Shown piece after piece: positions 37,833 to 46,786 of a DNA stretch of 64,000 nt; the first letter of the stretch is position 1, and each line of letters starts with the position of its first letter. Source of the DNA: JALYOC01 sp036675345 (GTDB lineage Bacteria > Myxococcota > Myxococcia > Myxococcales > Myxococcaceae); assembly GCA_036675345.1 (NCBI GenBank), contig JAKFFE010000018.1:62001-126000 (forward strand), read 5' to 3'. The position numbers and the translations under genes were made by a program. Under the pieces are notes generated by a model that was not told where the DNA came from, searched no databases, and saw only the letters and a list, made by a program, of their open reading frames with translations.

Positions 37833-39404
37833 ATGACCCCCACCCAGCGCTGGACGATGGTCGCGGCGATCCTGGGTTCGGCGATCGTCTTCCTGGACGG
37901 GACCCTGGTGAACGTGGCCCTGGCGCGGATAGGCGAGGACCTGCCTGCCAGCCGGGTCAGCGTGCTGGAGGGCCAGACCTACGTGCTTAGCGGCTATCTG
38001 GCCACCCTGGCCGCGCTGCTGATCCCCGCCGGGGCGCTGGCGGATCTCTACGGACGCCGGCGGATCTTCGGTCTGGGGCTGGCGGGCTTCGGGGTGGCCT
38101 CGGTGCTGTGCGGGTTGGCCCCCACCCTGGAGGCGCTGGTCCTGTTCCGGCTCCTGCAGGGCGCCACCGGGGCGCTGTTGATCCCCGGCTCGCTGGCGTT
38201 GATCAACGCCGCGATGGAGGGCGACGATCGCGGTCGGGCCTTTGGGGTGTGGGCCTCGGTCACCTCCGCCACTGCCCTGCTGGGCCCTCTGGTGGGCGGC
38301 TTCCTGGTGGACGCCGTCTCCTGGCGGGCCGCGTTCCTGATCAACGTCCCGTTGGTGCTGCTGGGGCTGTGGGCCACCCGGCGGCACGTGCGGGAGTCGC
38401 GCGACGAGGAGGCCAAAGGTCCGGTGGACTGGCTGGGAGCGACGGTGGTGGTGCTGGCGGTCGGCGGGCTGGCCTTCGGGGCGATCCGCGGCCAGGAGCG
38501 GCAGTGGGAGGACCTGACCGCGTTCGTGGCGCTGGCGGTCGGCGCGGTGGCGTTCGTGGCCTTCCCGTTCCTGATGGCACACCGCCCCAACCCGCTGGTG
38601 CCGTTGAAGTTGTTCCGGGTCCGGGAGTTCGCGGTGATCAACCTCTCCACCCTGCTGATCTACGGCGCGCTCTACGCCACCTTCGGCTTCCAGGGCCTCT
38701 TCCTGCAGGGGGCGATTGGCTACACCGCGCTGGCCGCCGGGCTGGTGGGGCTGCCCAGCACGCTGCTGCTGACCTTCTTCTCCACCCGGGCCGGAGAGTG
38801 GGCCTCTCGGATCGGGGCTCGCCCCTTCCTCACCGTGGGCCCGGTGCTGATGGCGCTGGGGCTGGGCTGGTTCGCCCGGTTCCCGGCGGACACCCAGCCC
38901 TGGTTGGCGCAGGTGGGTGCGCCGCAGACGCTGTTTCCGCCCCGCTCGGTGTGGATCGATCTTTTCCCGGGGACGGTGCTCTTCGGCCTGGGGCTGACCC
39001 TGTTGGTGGCGCCGTTGACCGCGGCGCTGATGGCCTCGGTCTCCGAGGCCCACGCCGGGGTGGCCTCGGCGATCAACAACGCCATCTCCCGGGTGGGCCA
39101 GCCGCTGCTGGCGGCGGTGATCTTCGTGGTCGTCACCGGCGGCTTCTACCAATCGCTGGGAGAGCGGGTCCCGGGACTGGATCCCCACTCGGCGCAGCTG
39201 CGACGGGCGGCGCCGCCGCTCAACCGGCCGGACCCCAAGCTGCCGGAAGAGGTGAAGGCCGCCGCCCGGGAGGCCTCCACCGAGACCTTCCATCTGGCGG
39301 TCCTGGTGGGGGCGGGGTTGCTGCTCGCCGGAGCAGCGATCAACCTCATTGGACTTCGCAAGCAGGCGACGCGGCGGGCGCCCGGACACCGCTTTCCCCG
39401 CTGA
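37833..39404 (+). CDS. DHA2-family drug/proton antiporter (MFS, 14 TM)
   Basis: The 523-residue protein has the MFS motif LADLYGRRRIFGLGL after the second helix, the N-terminal IVFLDGTLVNVALARIGEDL typical of EmrB/QacA exporters, and ALLGPLVGGFLVDAVSWRAAFLINVPL as antiporter motif C. About 14 membrane helices are visible. It should export hydrophobic compounds using the proton gradient. I chose ATG 37833 (GAGGCG upstream) over the GTG at 37797. The 66-bp gap to DUF417 contains an imperfect dyad. Confidence 0.9.
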   Translation: MTPTQRWTMVAAILGSAIVFLDGTLVNVALARIGEDLPASRVSVLEGQTYVLSGYLATLAALLIPAGALADLYGRRRIFGLGLAGFGVASVLCGLAPTLEALVLFRLLQGATGALLIPGSLALINAAMEGDDRGRAFGVWASVTSATALLGPLVGGFLVDAVSWRAAFLINVPLVLLGLWATRRHVRESRDEEAKGPVDWLGATVVVLAVGGLAFGAIRGQERQWEDLTAFVALAVGAVAFVAFPFLMAHRPNPLVPLKLFRVREFAVINLSTLLIYGALYATFGFQGLFLQGAIGYTALAAGLVGLPSTLLLTFFSTRAGEWASRIGARPFLTVGPVLMALGLGWFARFPADTQPWLAQVGAPQTLFPPRSVWIDLFPGTVLFGLGLTLLVAPLTAALMASVSEAHAGVASAINNAISRVGQPLLAAVIFVVVTGGFYQSLGERVPGLDPHSAQLRRAAPPLNRPDPKLPEEVKAAAREASTETFHLAVLVGAGLLLAGAAINLIGLRKQATRRAPGHRFPR

Positions 39405-39446
39405 GCCCGGCGCCCCACCTTCCCACAGGCTCCAAAGGAGGCAGCG

Positions 39447-40019
39447 ATGGCAAAGGTGGCGATGATCCTGGCGGGGATGTTCGAGGACTCCGAGTTCCGG
39501 CAACCCTTCGACACCCTCCGTGAGGCAGGACACCAGGTGGTGGTGATTGGCTCCGAGGCCCACCAGCCGCTGAAGGGAAAGAAGGGCAAGGAGACGGTCA
39601 CCCCCGAGGTCTCGGTGGGAGAGGTGTCCGCGGACGACTTCGACGCCCTGGTGATCCCGGGCGGATACTCTCCGGATCACCTCCGGATGGATCCGAAGAT
39701 GGTGGCCTTCACCCGCGAGCTCTTCCAGGCCGGCAAGCCGGTGGCGGCGGTGTGCCACGCGGGCTGGATGCTGGCGGAGGCGGGGATTACCTCGGGGCGG
39801 ACGCTGACCTCCTGGCCTTCGATCAAGACCGACCTGGTCAACGCCGGGGCGGTCTGGGTGGACCAGGAGGTGGTGGAGGACGGGAACCTGATCACCTCCC
39901 GCAACCCCGGAGACCTGCCCGCGTTCTCCTCGGCGATCCTGCGGCAGCTGGAGGGAACCATCCCCGCGCGGGCCGGCGGGACCTACGCCTCGGAGGCCAC
40001 CTCCTCCTCCCCCCCGTAG
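39447..40019 (+). CDS. DJ-1/PfpI family protein (YhbO-like)
   Basis: The 190-residue protein has the nucleophile elbow AVCHAGWMLAEAG with Cys103-His104, Glu13 in FEDSEF and GGYSPDHLR. This is the PfpI/YhbO/YajL-type class I amidotransferase-like fold, linked to peptidase, chaperone or deglycase activity and to stress resistance. It has a strong ribosome binding site (AAAGGAGGCAGCG) at 39434-39446. It lies 42 nt downstream of the exporter and ends at a hairpin shared with a convergent gene. Confidence 0.92.
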   Translation: MAKVAMILAGMFEDSEFRQPFDTLREAGHQVVVIGSEAHQPLKGKKGKETVTPEVSVGEVSADDFDALVIPGGYSPDHLRMDPKMVAFTRELFQAGKPVAAVCHAGWMLAEAGITSGRTLTSWPSIKTDLVNAGAVWVDQEVVEDGNLITSRNPGDLPAFSSAILRQLEGTIPARAGGTYASEATSSSPP

Positions 40020-40031
40020 GCCCGCACGCCA

Positions 40032-40063
40032 GAGGCCCCGGCAACGACTGTCACCGGGGCCTC
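40032..40063. terminator. Bidirectional hairpin terminator between convergent genes
   Basis: GAGGCCCCGG (40032-40041) and CCGGGGCCTC (40054-40063) form a perfect 10-bp GC stem with a 12-nt loop, in the 63-bp gap between the PfpI stop and the stop of the Ala/Lys-rich gene. There is no T-run, but the position fits a terminator. Confidence 0.65.
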
Positions 40064-40082
40064 GGGTGCTGAAACCAGGCGG

Positions 40083-40766
40083 CTAGTTCTGGACGGCGGC
40101 GGGCGCGGCCGCGCTCTTGGCGTCGTGCTCGGCGCGGGCCTGGGCCGCGGCGGCCTTGGCGGTGGCAATCTTCTCCTCGGCGGCGGCCTTGGCGTTGGCG
40201 GCCTTGGCCTCGGCGGCGACAACCGCCTCCTCGTGGCGCTGCTCGGCCACGGCCTTCTCGGACTCCTCGGCGGCCTCGGCGTCGGCCACCGCGACGGTGG
40301 CGGTCTCCTCAGCGGCGATCGCCGCCAGCTCCGCCTTCTTCACCGCGGGCGGGAGGGTGGCCGCGTTGGCGCGGGCCTCGGCGGCCTTCTTCTTGGCCTC
40401 CGCCTTCTTCTGGGCCGAACGCTCCTTGGCCTCCTTGCGCTTCTCCTCGCCCTTGGACTTGGCGTTCTTGCGCGCCTCGGTGGCCTTGGTCAGCGTCTCC
40501 TTGCGGGCCTCGGCCGCCTTCTCCTTGGCCTCCTTCTTGGCGGTGTTGCCGTGCTCGCGGGCCTTCTTCACCTTGTCCGCGGGGGTCTGGCCGGCCTCGG
40601 CCTGCTGGGTGTCCTGCTTGGCCGCCATCTCCGTCTTCTGGGTCTCCTGCTTGACCGCGTTCTCGGCCTTCTTGGCCTGGCCGCGGTTGGCGGCGTCGTT
40701 CTGGGCCGAGACGGCGAGGGGGGCGGTGATCAGCGAGGCGGCAAGGGCGATCGTCAGCTTGTTCAT
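40083..40766 (-). CDS. Secreted Ala/Lys/Glu-rich coiled-coil protein
   Basis: The 227-residue product has a clear Sec signal peptide (MNKLTIALAASLITAPLAVSA, cleavage near residue 21). The rest is almost entirely Ala, Lys, Glu, Gln and Arg, with unbroken heptad-like helix (for example KKEAKEKAAEARKETLTKA) and no Cys or Trp. The first half is strongly basic and the last 60 residues are acidic and alanine-rich. I do not recognise a family with a known function; charge and composition recall periplasmic helical or histone-H1-like proteins. It is convergent with PfpI. Confidence 0.8.
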   Translation of the reverse strand: MNKLTIALAASLITAPLAVSAQNDAANRGQAKKAENAVKQETQKTEMAAKQDTQQAEAGQTPADKVKKAREHGNTAKKEAKEKAAEARKETLTKATEARKNAKSKGEEKRKEAKERSAQKKAEAKKKAAEARANAATLPPAVKKAELAAIAAEETATVAVADAEAAEESEKAVAEQRHEEAVVAAEAKAANAKAAAEEKIATAKAAAAQARAEHDAKSAAAPAAVQN

Positions 40767-40903
40767 GGTGCTCTCTTCAAAAGGGGTGTGGGGGCTCCTT
40801 ATTCGCCCCCGGGGGCCGGGTCCATTGGCGGCACCGAAATGCTCACCGGACGAAAGTCGCGCCATTGTCTCGATTCTGGAACAGTGAGTTCAGTCTCAAG
40901 TCG

Positions 40904-40932
40904 TTGTCTCTGCGGTGGAACGAGCGCATATT
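40904..40932 (+). promoter_or_regulatory. Candidate sigma-70-type promoter for the YceI gene
   Basis: TTGTCT (40904-40909) and CATATT (40927-40932) are 17 bp apart, each matching four of six consensus bases. They lie just upstream of the ribosome binding site AAGGAG (40942-40947) of the YceI gene. Confidence 0.45.
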
Positions 40933-40956
40933 GCCTTCAACAAGGAGAAACACACA

Positions 40957-41508
40957 ATGACGACTCAGACCTGGAACCTGGATCCCTCGCACTCCGCCAT
41001 CACCTTCACCGTCCGCCACATGGTGGTCTCGAAGGTCCGGGGCAGCTTCAACCGCTGGCAGGGCACCTTGCAGTACGACCCCTCCCGTCCGGAGGACTCC
41101 AAGGTCTCGGTGCAGATCGAGACCGCCAGCATCAGCACCAACGAAGGCAAGCGCGACGATCACCTGCGCTCGGCGGACTTCTTTGACGCGGAGAAGCACC
41201 CGCAGATCACCTTCCAGAGCAAGAAGGTGCTGGCCGGGGGCAAGGAGCGCCTGAAAGTGATCGGCGATCTGACCATTCACGGCATCACCCGCGAGGTGGA
41301 GCTGGAGACCGAGTTCCTGGGCGTGGGCAAGGATCCCTGGGGCGCGGAGCGCGTGGGCTTCTCGGCGACCACCACCCTCAACCGCAAGGACTTCGGGCTG
41401 AACTGGAACCAGGCCCTGGAGGCGGGCGGGGTGCTGGTGGGCGAGAAGGTGGAGCTGGCGCTGGAGGTCCAGGGAGTCAAGGCCTCGGCGGTCAGCCAGG
41501 CGGCGTAG
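40957..41508 (+). CDS. YceI-family lipid-binding-like protein
   Basis: The 183-residue protein has the YceI lipocalin-like pattern: TWNLDPSHSAITFTVRHM, VRGSFNRWQGTL, DDHLRSADFFDAEKHPQITF and LTIHGITREVELE. The family forms a beta barrel that can hold polyisoprenoids or fatty acyl chains. Unlike E. coli YceI it has no signal peptide, so it is probably cytoplasmic. ATG 40957 was chosen for the strong AAGGAG before it. The pirin gene follows after 38 nt with its own GGAAGGAG, a likely two-gene operon. Confidence 0.92.
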   Translation: MTTQTWNLDPSHSAITFTVRHMVVSKVRGSFNRWQGTLQYDPSRPEDSKVSVQIETASISTNEGKRDDHLRSADFFDAEKHPQITFQSKKVLAGGKERLKVIGDLTIHGITREVELETEFLGVGKDPWGAERVGFSATTTLNRKDFGLNWNQALEAGGVLVGEKVELALEVQGVKASAVSQAA

Positions 41509-41546
41509 GACGAACGCAGCAGCATCATCACCGGAAGGAGTCGCAG

Positions 41547-42248
41547 ATGATCACCGTACGCAAGGCGCAGGACCGCGGACATGCGGACCACGGCTGGCTC
41601 CACAGCCACCACACCTTCTCATTCGCCGACTACTACGATCGCCGCCACATGGGCTTCGGACCGCTGCGGGTGATCAACGACGACACCGTGGCCGGGGGGG
41701 GAGGCTTTCCTCCCCACCACCACCGGGACATGGAGATCATCTCCTATGTCCTGGAGGGCGCGCTGCAGCACCAGGACAGCATGGGGACCGGTTCGGTGAT
41801 CCGGCCCGGGGATGTGCAGCGGATGAGCGCCGGTCCGGGGGTGACCCACAGCGAGTACAACGCCTCCAAGCAGGACCCCGTCCACTTCCTGCAGATCTGG
41901 ATCATGCCCTCCCGCGCCGGCCTTCCCGCCGGCTACGAGCAGAAGCACTTCTCCCGCGAGGAGAAGCGCAACCGGCTGCGCCTGGTGGCCTCGCCCGATG
42001 GGGCCGAAGGCTCGGTCCGGATCCAGCAGGACGCGTGGGTGTATGCCAGCGTGGTGGAGAAGGGCCAGACGGTGACCCATCCCTTCTCGCCCGGACGCCT
42101 GGGTTGGCTGCACGTGGCCCAGGGCTCGGTGGAGCTCAACGGCACCCGCTACCAGGCGGGAGATGGGCTGGCGATCGGCGAGGAGGAGCAGCTGACCATC
42201 GGCTCGCCCGACCAGGGAGAGTTCCTGCTCTTCGACCTCCCGGAGTAG
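41547..42248 (+). CDS. Pirin-family protein (bicupin)
   Basis: The 233-residue protein starts RKAQDRGHADHGWLHSHHTF and has the metal-binding cupin box PPHHHRDMEIISYVLEG with the later MSAGPGVTHSEYN; the second cupin is degenerate (GWLHVAQGSVELNG). This matches the YhhW-type pirins, some of which are quercetin dioxygenases, others redox-linked regulators. It ends 6 nt before a strong terminator hairpin and is coupled to the YceI gene. Confidence 0.93.
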   Translation: MITVRKAQDRGHADHGWLHSHHTFSFADYYDRRHMGFGPLRVINDDTVAGGGGFPPHHHRDMEIISYVLEGALQHQDSMGTGSVIRPGDVQRMSAGPGVTHSEYNASKQDPVHFLQIWIMPSRAGLPAGYEQKHFSREEKRNRLRLVASPDGAEGSVRIQQDAWVYASVVEKGQTVTHPFSPGRLGWLHVAQGSVELNGTRYQAGDGLAIGEEEQLTIGSPDQGEFLLFDLPE

Positions 42249-42253
42249 TTCCC

Positions 42254-42290
42254 CTGCCCGACCGTCCCTTCTCCGGGGGCGATCGGGCAG
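42254..42290. terminator. Strong hairpin terminator between pirin and mscL
   Basis: A 15-bp stem (42254-42268 with 42276-42290; one C-A mismatch and one G-U pair by my reading) encloses a short loop. On the plus strand AGTTGTTTC follows. It sits between the convergent pirin and mscL stops and probably ends both transcripts. Confidence 0.8.
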
Positions 42291-42297
42291 AGTTGTT

Positions 42298-42672
42298 TCA
42301 GGGACGGACCGGGCTGCGCAGCCGCAGCTCGTCGCGGATCTCGCGCAGCAGATCCACCTCGCCCTCTTTCGCCGCCGGTGGCTGCTGACGCTGCAGCCGG
42401 TTGGCGGCCTTCACCACCATGAAGATCGCGAAGGCCACGATCAGGAAGGAGAGGAGCGCGGTGAGGAAGTTGCCGTAGCGGATCGGGGTGTCGTTGACCT
42501 CGAAGCTCAGCGCGCTGAAGTCCGGCTTGCCTCCGATCGCGGCGATCAGCTGCATCAGGATGTCATCGGTAAAGGACACCACCACCGCCCCGAAGGCGGC
42601 TCCCATCACCAGGGCCACCGCCAGGCCCAGCACGTTGCCTTTGGCGATGAAGTCTCGAAATTCCCTCCACAT
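42298..42672 (-). CDS. mscL: Large-conductance mechanosensitive channel MscL
   Basis: The 124-residue protein has the MscL N-terminus (FRDFIAKGNVLGLAVALVMG), pore helix TM1, a periplasmic loop (VNDTPIRYGNF) and TM2 (LTALLSFLIVAFAIFMVVK), followed by the cytoplasmic helix (LLREIRDELRL). It forms a homopentameric inner-membrane pore that opens on hypo-osmotic shock. GGAGGTGGACCC precedes ATG 42672. The dus gene lies upstream on the same strand, 92 nt away. Confidence 0.95.
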   Translation of the reverse strand: MWREFRDFIAKGNVLGLAVALVMGAAFGAVVVSFTDDILMQLIAAIGGKPDFSALSFEVNDTPIRYGNFLTALLSFLIVAFAIFMVVKAANRLQRQQPPAAKEGEVDLLREIRDELRLRSPVRP

Positions 42673-42764
42673 GGGTCCACCTCCAGGCTTCCTCCAGAAG
42701 GTCTTGAGGGAGGAGCCGCCCGGCAAGCCTGGGGCAGGCGGGGGAGCAGGCGGACGGCTTGGCT

Positions 42765-43754
42765 TCAGGCGGCGATCACCGCCAGCCGGCGCTGCCGCGC
42801 GTCCAGGAGCAGGTCCCGGGCCCGGGCGAACTCCTGGGCTCCGTACAGCGCGACCTTGAGCGCCTCTCCACCCTCCACCGTCCGCAGCACCCCCGCGTAG
42901 TGACGACGCGAGCACAGCACCCCGGACCTCTCGCCGCGGAAGGCCACGTTCTCCTCCAGCACCCGCAGCAGGAACGACAGCCGCTCCTCGTCCCGGACCG
43001 GGGCCAGCCGCCGCCCGTGATCCAGCAGCGCCCGGGCCTCGCGGAACACCCAGGGGTAGTCGATGGCCCCCCGCCCCACCATCACCCCCGCGCAGCCGGT
43101 CTCGGCCAGCGCCCGCTGGGCGTCGTCGGCGGTGCGGACATCCCCATTCACCAGCACCGGGATCTGGACCACCTCCTGCGCCTTGCGGGCCCAGGACCAG
43201 TCGGCGGCCCCGTCGTGGCGCATCTGGGCGGTGCGGCAGTGGACGGTCAGCGCGCTGACCCCCACGTCTTCCAGGCGGCGGGCCAGATCCACGATTGGCA
43301 TCTCCGTCTCCGGCCCCCACCCGATGCGGGTCTTCACGCTCACCGGCAGGGAGACGCGCTGCACCACCAGCTTGGCCATCTCGATCATCCGGTCCGGGTT
43401 CCGCAGCCAGCCGGCCCCGGCGCCGCGGGCGGCGATCTTCGGCACCCAGCAGCCACAGTTGATGTCGATGAAGGCCGGGCCCGCCTGCTCGGCGATCACC
43501 GCCGCCTCCACCAGGGTGGCCGGATCGCCCCCGTAGATCTGGATCGCGGTGGGCTGATCCCCGGGCGCCAGCTGCAGCTTGCGCTTCGAGCCGTGGTCGC
43601 CGCGCAGCAGCGCGTCCACGTTGACGAACTCGGTGAAGCACAGGTCCGCGCCCAGCTCCCGGCACACCTGGCGGAACACCACGTCGGTGATGTCCTCCAT
43701 CGGAGCAAGGACCACGGCCTGGCCTGAGTAGTGCGAGCGGAGGGAGCGGGACAC
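42765..43754 (-). CDS. tRNA-dihydrouridine synthase
   Basis: The 329-residue FMN enzyme reduces uridine in the D-loop of tRNAs. It shows APMEDITDVVFR, DINCGCWVPKI with the catalytic Cys, VKTRIGW, ALTVHCRT and VNGDVRTADDA. The usual metagenomic annotation would be DusB/DusA-like; I cannot tell the subfamily safely. The Cys context (INCGCWVPKI, where NCGCP is usual) has Trp in place of Pro. GTG 43754 is the only in-frame start near the beginning of homology; GGGGAG lies about 15 nt upstream. Confidence 0.9.
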   Translation of the reverse strand: MSRSLRSHYSGQAVVLAPMEDITDVVFRQVCRELGADLCFTEFVNVDALLRGDHGSKRKLQLAPGDQPTAIQIYGGDPATLVEAAVIAEQAGPAFIDINCGCWVPKIAARGAGAGWLRNPDRMIEMAKLVVQRVSLPVSVKTRIGWGPETEMPIVDLARRLEDVGVSALTVHCRTAQMRHDGAADWSWARKAQEVVQIPVLVNGDVRTADDAQRALAETGCAGVMVGRGAIDYPWVFREARALLDHGRRLAPVRDEERLSFLLRVLEENVAFRGERSGVLCSRRHYAGVLRTVEGGEALKVALYGAQEFARARDLLLDARQRRLAVIAA

Positions 43755-43807
43755 GGCGGGGCTTATGCCAACTCCCCGGCCGGGAGGCGAGCCTGGCCCT
43801 CGGGGGC

Positions 43808-46102
43808 TTAGCGGGGGTGGGCGGGGTCGTGGAAGGCGATCGGCGCTCCCAGACAGACCGGGGGGATGCCAAAGGCGTCCACCAGGGCAATCGCGTCGGG
43901 CAGCAGCTCGGCGAACAGCAGCGGGACCTGCTGGCGGATCGCCTTGGCCCGGGCGGACTCCACGTAGTCGTTGGCCTGCAGCCAGCCCAGCTGTCCCTCC
44001 AGGGTGCACAGCCCGTGCAACGCCCGGAGCCGGCCCAGCTGTTCCCGCAACCCGGAGGGGGCCTGCGCTTCCGCCGTCACGAAAGCCTCGAGGACGATCC
44101 GGTCCACGTGGGCCAGGGCCAGCGCCACCACGTGCTCCTGCACCTCGTTGAGCGCCAGGGCCGGGTCCATCTTCCGGGCGTGCCGCTTCTGCAGCCGCCG
44201 CCCGGCGGAGGCCAACAGTGACTGTTCGCGAAAGCGCAGCGCGGCCAGCTGGAAGTCGGCGCTGCGCAGCGTCTGGGGATCGGTGCCCCGGGTGACGAAG
44301 GGGTTCTTCTCCCGGATCGCGGTCACCGCCTGCCCGGCCAGGTAGCGGACCACCTTGACCGCGCCGCCGCTGGAGAACTGCTGCCGGAAGCCGGTGAGCA
44401 GGCTCTTGGCCAAAAGCTGCAGGAGCACGGTGTTGTCGCCTTCGAAGGTGGTGAAGATCTCCGCGTCGTTCTTCAGGTCCGGGATCCGGTTCACCGACAG
44501 GTACCCCTGCCCCCCGCAGGCCTCCCGGCACAGCTGCAGGGTCCGGGTCGCGTGCCAGGTGGCGCCGGCCTTGAGCCCCGCCGCGCGGGCCTCCAGCTCC
44601 CGGGAGTCCGAGTCCCGGGGGAGGGCCAGGAACTGCTCGCGCAGGGCGTCGAGGGCGAAGTGGTAGGCGTAGGTGGCGGCCAGCGCGGGGAACAGCCGCC
44701 GCTGGTGGGTGGGGTAGCGCAGCAGCAAGGTCTCCGGCTGGGAGGTGGGCCCGAACTGACGCCGGGCGGCGGCGTAGCGGATGGCCACCGCCAACCCCAC
44801 CTTGGAGGCGCTCAGCGCGGCGGTGGAAACGCTGATCCGTCCGCCCACCAGAGTCCCCAGCATGGTGAAGAACCGGCGGGAGGGACTCTGGATGGTGCTC
44901 TCGTAGCGGTGGTCCTCGGTGATGGTGGCGTACCGGCCCAGCAGCGCGGATTTGGGGACCCGGACCTGGTCGAACCACAGCCGCCCGTTGTCCACCCCGT
45001 TGAGCCCCATCTTGTGCCCCGAGTCCCCGATCCGGATCCCGGGCGCGGGGTTTCCCTGCGCGTCCCGGAGGGGGACGATCACCGCGTGCACCCCGTGCTG
45101 GGCGCCGCCCACCTCCAGCTGCGCGAACACCGTGGCATAGCGCCCGTGCACCGCCGCGTTGCCGGCCCAGTCCTTGCGGGCGGACTCCCGGGGAGAGTGG
45201 ACCACCAGCTCCCCGGTGGCCGGGTCATAGCGGGCCACCGTCTCCAGATCCGCCACGTTGGAGCCGTGCCCCACCTCGCTCATCGCGAAGCAGCCGGGGG
45301 CCTCCAGCGAGGCCACCTTGGGCAGCCAGGCCGCCTTCTGCTCCTCGGTGCCCAGAAAGTAGATCGACCCGCCCCACAGGCCGAACTGCACCCCGAACTT
45401 CACCCACAAGGAGAGATCCCCCAGGGCCAAAGTCTCGATGGTGGCGAAGAACTCTCCCAGGTCCTGGGCGTCGCTGGTCACCCCGGGAAACGCCAGTCGG
45501 CCCAGTCCCCGGTCGGCCAGCGTCTTGAGCCAAGTGAACACCTGCTCCCGGTAGGCCTCCTTGCTGAGGCCGAACGCGGCGCGGTGCTCCGGCTGGGCCA
45601 GGAACGTCCGCACCTGCTCGCGCGCCGGCGCGAACCGTCCATCCAGCAGCTGCCGCAGACCCGGCAGGTCGAAGCGCGGCGGACCCCACAGGGAGGAGTC
45701 CTCCGGCTGATCGCGGGGAAGCCGCAGCGCCTCCGGGTCCGGCTCCAGCGCCGCCAGCAGTTCCTCCACCTGCGCCAGCGCCGCGCCGGAGGCCCCTCCC
45801 ACGGTGGCCATCCCCCGGGCCAGCGCGCCCAGCGAGGACTTGGCCGCCCCGGAGAGGGTGGCGGCGGCGGCCCGCAGCGTCTCCCCCAGCTCGGCCAGCG
45901 CCGCCGCCGAGGGAGGCTGCAGCGGGCGCAGCCAGGGCTGGAGGGCCGCTCGCAGCGGAGGGGTCAACCAGGGCTGGGCCTCGATCCGCTCGGTGAGCAG
46001 CGCGCGCTCCTCGGCGGAGAAGTCCCCGTCCGCCCAGGCGACGTACAGCAGGGGCAGGAAGGGGCGAAGCTCGGGTTCGGTCAGCAGCAGGGAGGTGTCC
46101 AC
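43808..46102 (-). CDS. Acyl-CoA dehydrogenase/oxidase with N-terminal TerB-like domain
   Basis: The 764-residue protein has two parts. Residues about 1-60 (LYVAWADGDFSAEERALLTERI) look like a TerB-type helical domain. From about 150 it is an acyl-CoA oxidase: FGVQFGLWGGSIYFLGTE, CFAMSEVGHGSNV, GHKMGLNGVDNGRLWFDQVR, CREACGGQGYLS and FTTFEGDNTVLLQ, the catalytic Glu block of peroxisomal-type oxidases. It probably carries out the first step of beta-oxidation using O2 or an electron-transfer partner. GTG 46102 gives the N-terminus. It is divergent from recX. A role in tailoring or degrading the PUFA products is possible but unproven. Confidence 0.9.
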   Translation of the reverse strand: MDTSLLLTEPELRPFLPLLYVAWADGDFSAEERALLTERIEAQPWLTPPLRAALQPWLRPLQPPSAAALAELGETLRAAAATLSGAAKSSLGALARGMATVGGASGAALAQVEELLAALEPDPEALRLPRDQPEDSSLWGPPRFDLPGLRQLLDGRFAPAREQVRTFLAQPEHRAAFGLSKEAYREQVFTWLKTLADRGLGRLAFPGVTSDAQDLGEFFATIETLALGDLSLWVKFGVQFGLWGGSIYFLGTEEQKAAWLPKVASLEAPGCFAMSEVGHGSNVADLETVARYDPATGELVVHSPRESARKDWAGNAAVHGRYATVFAQLEVGGAQHGVHAVIVPLRDAQGNPAPGIRIGDSGHKMGLNGVDNGRLWFDQVRVPKSALLGRYATITEDHRYESTIQSPSRRFFTMLGTLVGGRISVSTAALSASKVGLAVAIRYAAARRQFGPTSQPETLLLRYPTHQRRLFPALAATYAYHFALDALREQFLALPRDSDSRELEARAAGLKAGATWHATRTLQLCREACGGQGYLSVNRIPDLKNDAEIFTTFEGDNTVLLQLLAKSLLTGFRQQFSSGGAVKVVRYLAGQAVTAIREKNPFVTRGTDPQTLRSADFQLAALRFREQSLLASAGRRLQKRHARKMDPALALNEVQEHVVALALAHVDRIVLEAFVTAEAQAPSGLREQLGRLRALHGLCTLEGQLGWLQANDYVESARAKAIRQQVPLLFAELLPDAIALVDAFGIPPVCLGAPIAFHDPAHPR

Positions 46103-46193
46103 GGTCCAAGGATGCTGGGGACCTGGGCCCCCCGATGCAACGGCCCCCGCACCGACGCGTTGGATGACGGACCGCGGTGCTACAACCCCCGGC

Positions 46194-46757
46194 ATGGTGG
46201 AAGAGGAGGACCAGCCGCGCCGCAAGCAGGCCCAGGAGCGCAAGCGGCCAAGGAAGATCTCCCCCCGCTACCTGGAGAACTCCGCCCTCCACTACCTCAA
46301 GCGCTACAGCTCCACCGTCAGCCAGCTGCGGCGGGTGATGCTGCGGAAGATCAACCGCTCCCTGCGCGAGCACGGAGGGGACAAGCTGCAGGCGGTGCAG
46401 TGGCTGGACGCGCTGGCGGAGAAGTTGGTCCGCAACGGGCTGCTCAATGATCAGGCCTACGCCGAGACCAAGACCCACTCGCTGCGCCACGCCGGGCGCA
46501 GCACCCGGGTGATCGCCCAGAAGCTGAAGCTAAAGGGGGTCTCCGCGGAGCTGGTCGCCCAGCAAGTGGACCAGGCCACCTTGGCGCTGTCCGAGGACGA
46601 CGCGGCGAAGATCTGGGCGCGGAAGAAGCGGCTGGGACCCTTTCGCCGCGATCCCTCCACCCGCCAGGACTTCCGGCAGAAGGACCTGGCCTCGCTGGCC
46701 CGGGCCGGCTTCTCCTTCGGGATCGCCAAGAAGGTGATCGACGGGACGGCGGACTAG
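46194..46757 (+). CDS. recX: RecX-family regulatory protein
   Basis: The 187-residue protein has a basic N-terminal tail (about residues 1-22) and then three-helix RecX repeats: YLENSALHYLKRYSSTVSQLRRVML, LVRNGLLNDQAYAETKTHSLRHAGRSTRVIAQKLKLKGVS (read as two segments) and FSFGIAKKVIDG at the end. RecX modulates RecA filaments. RecA is not next to it here. It starts at ATG 46194 and lies 29 nt upstream of the deformylase gene, probably co-transcribed. Confidence 0.85.
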   Translation: MVEEEDQPRRKQAQERKRPRKISPRYLENSALHYLKRYSSTVSQLRRVMLRKINRSLREHGGDKLQAVQWLDALAEKLVRNGLLNDQAYAETKTHSLRHAGRSTRVIAQKLKLKGVSAELVAQQVDQATLALSEDDAAKIWARKKRLGPFRRDPSTRQDFRQKDLASLARAGFSFGIAKKVIDGTAD

Positions 46758-46786
46758 CGGCGCGGGCGTCGCGCTAGGCTCGGGGG

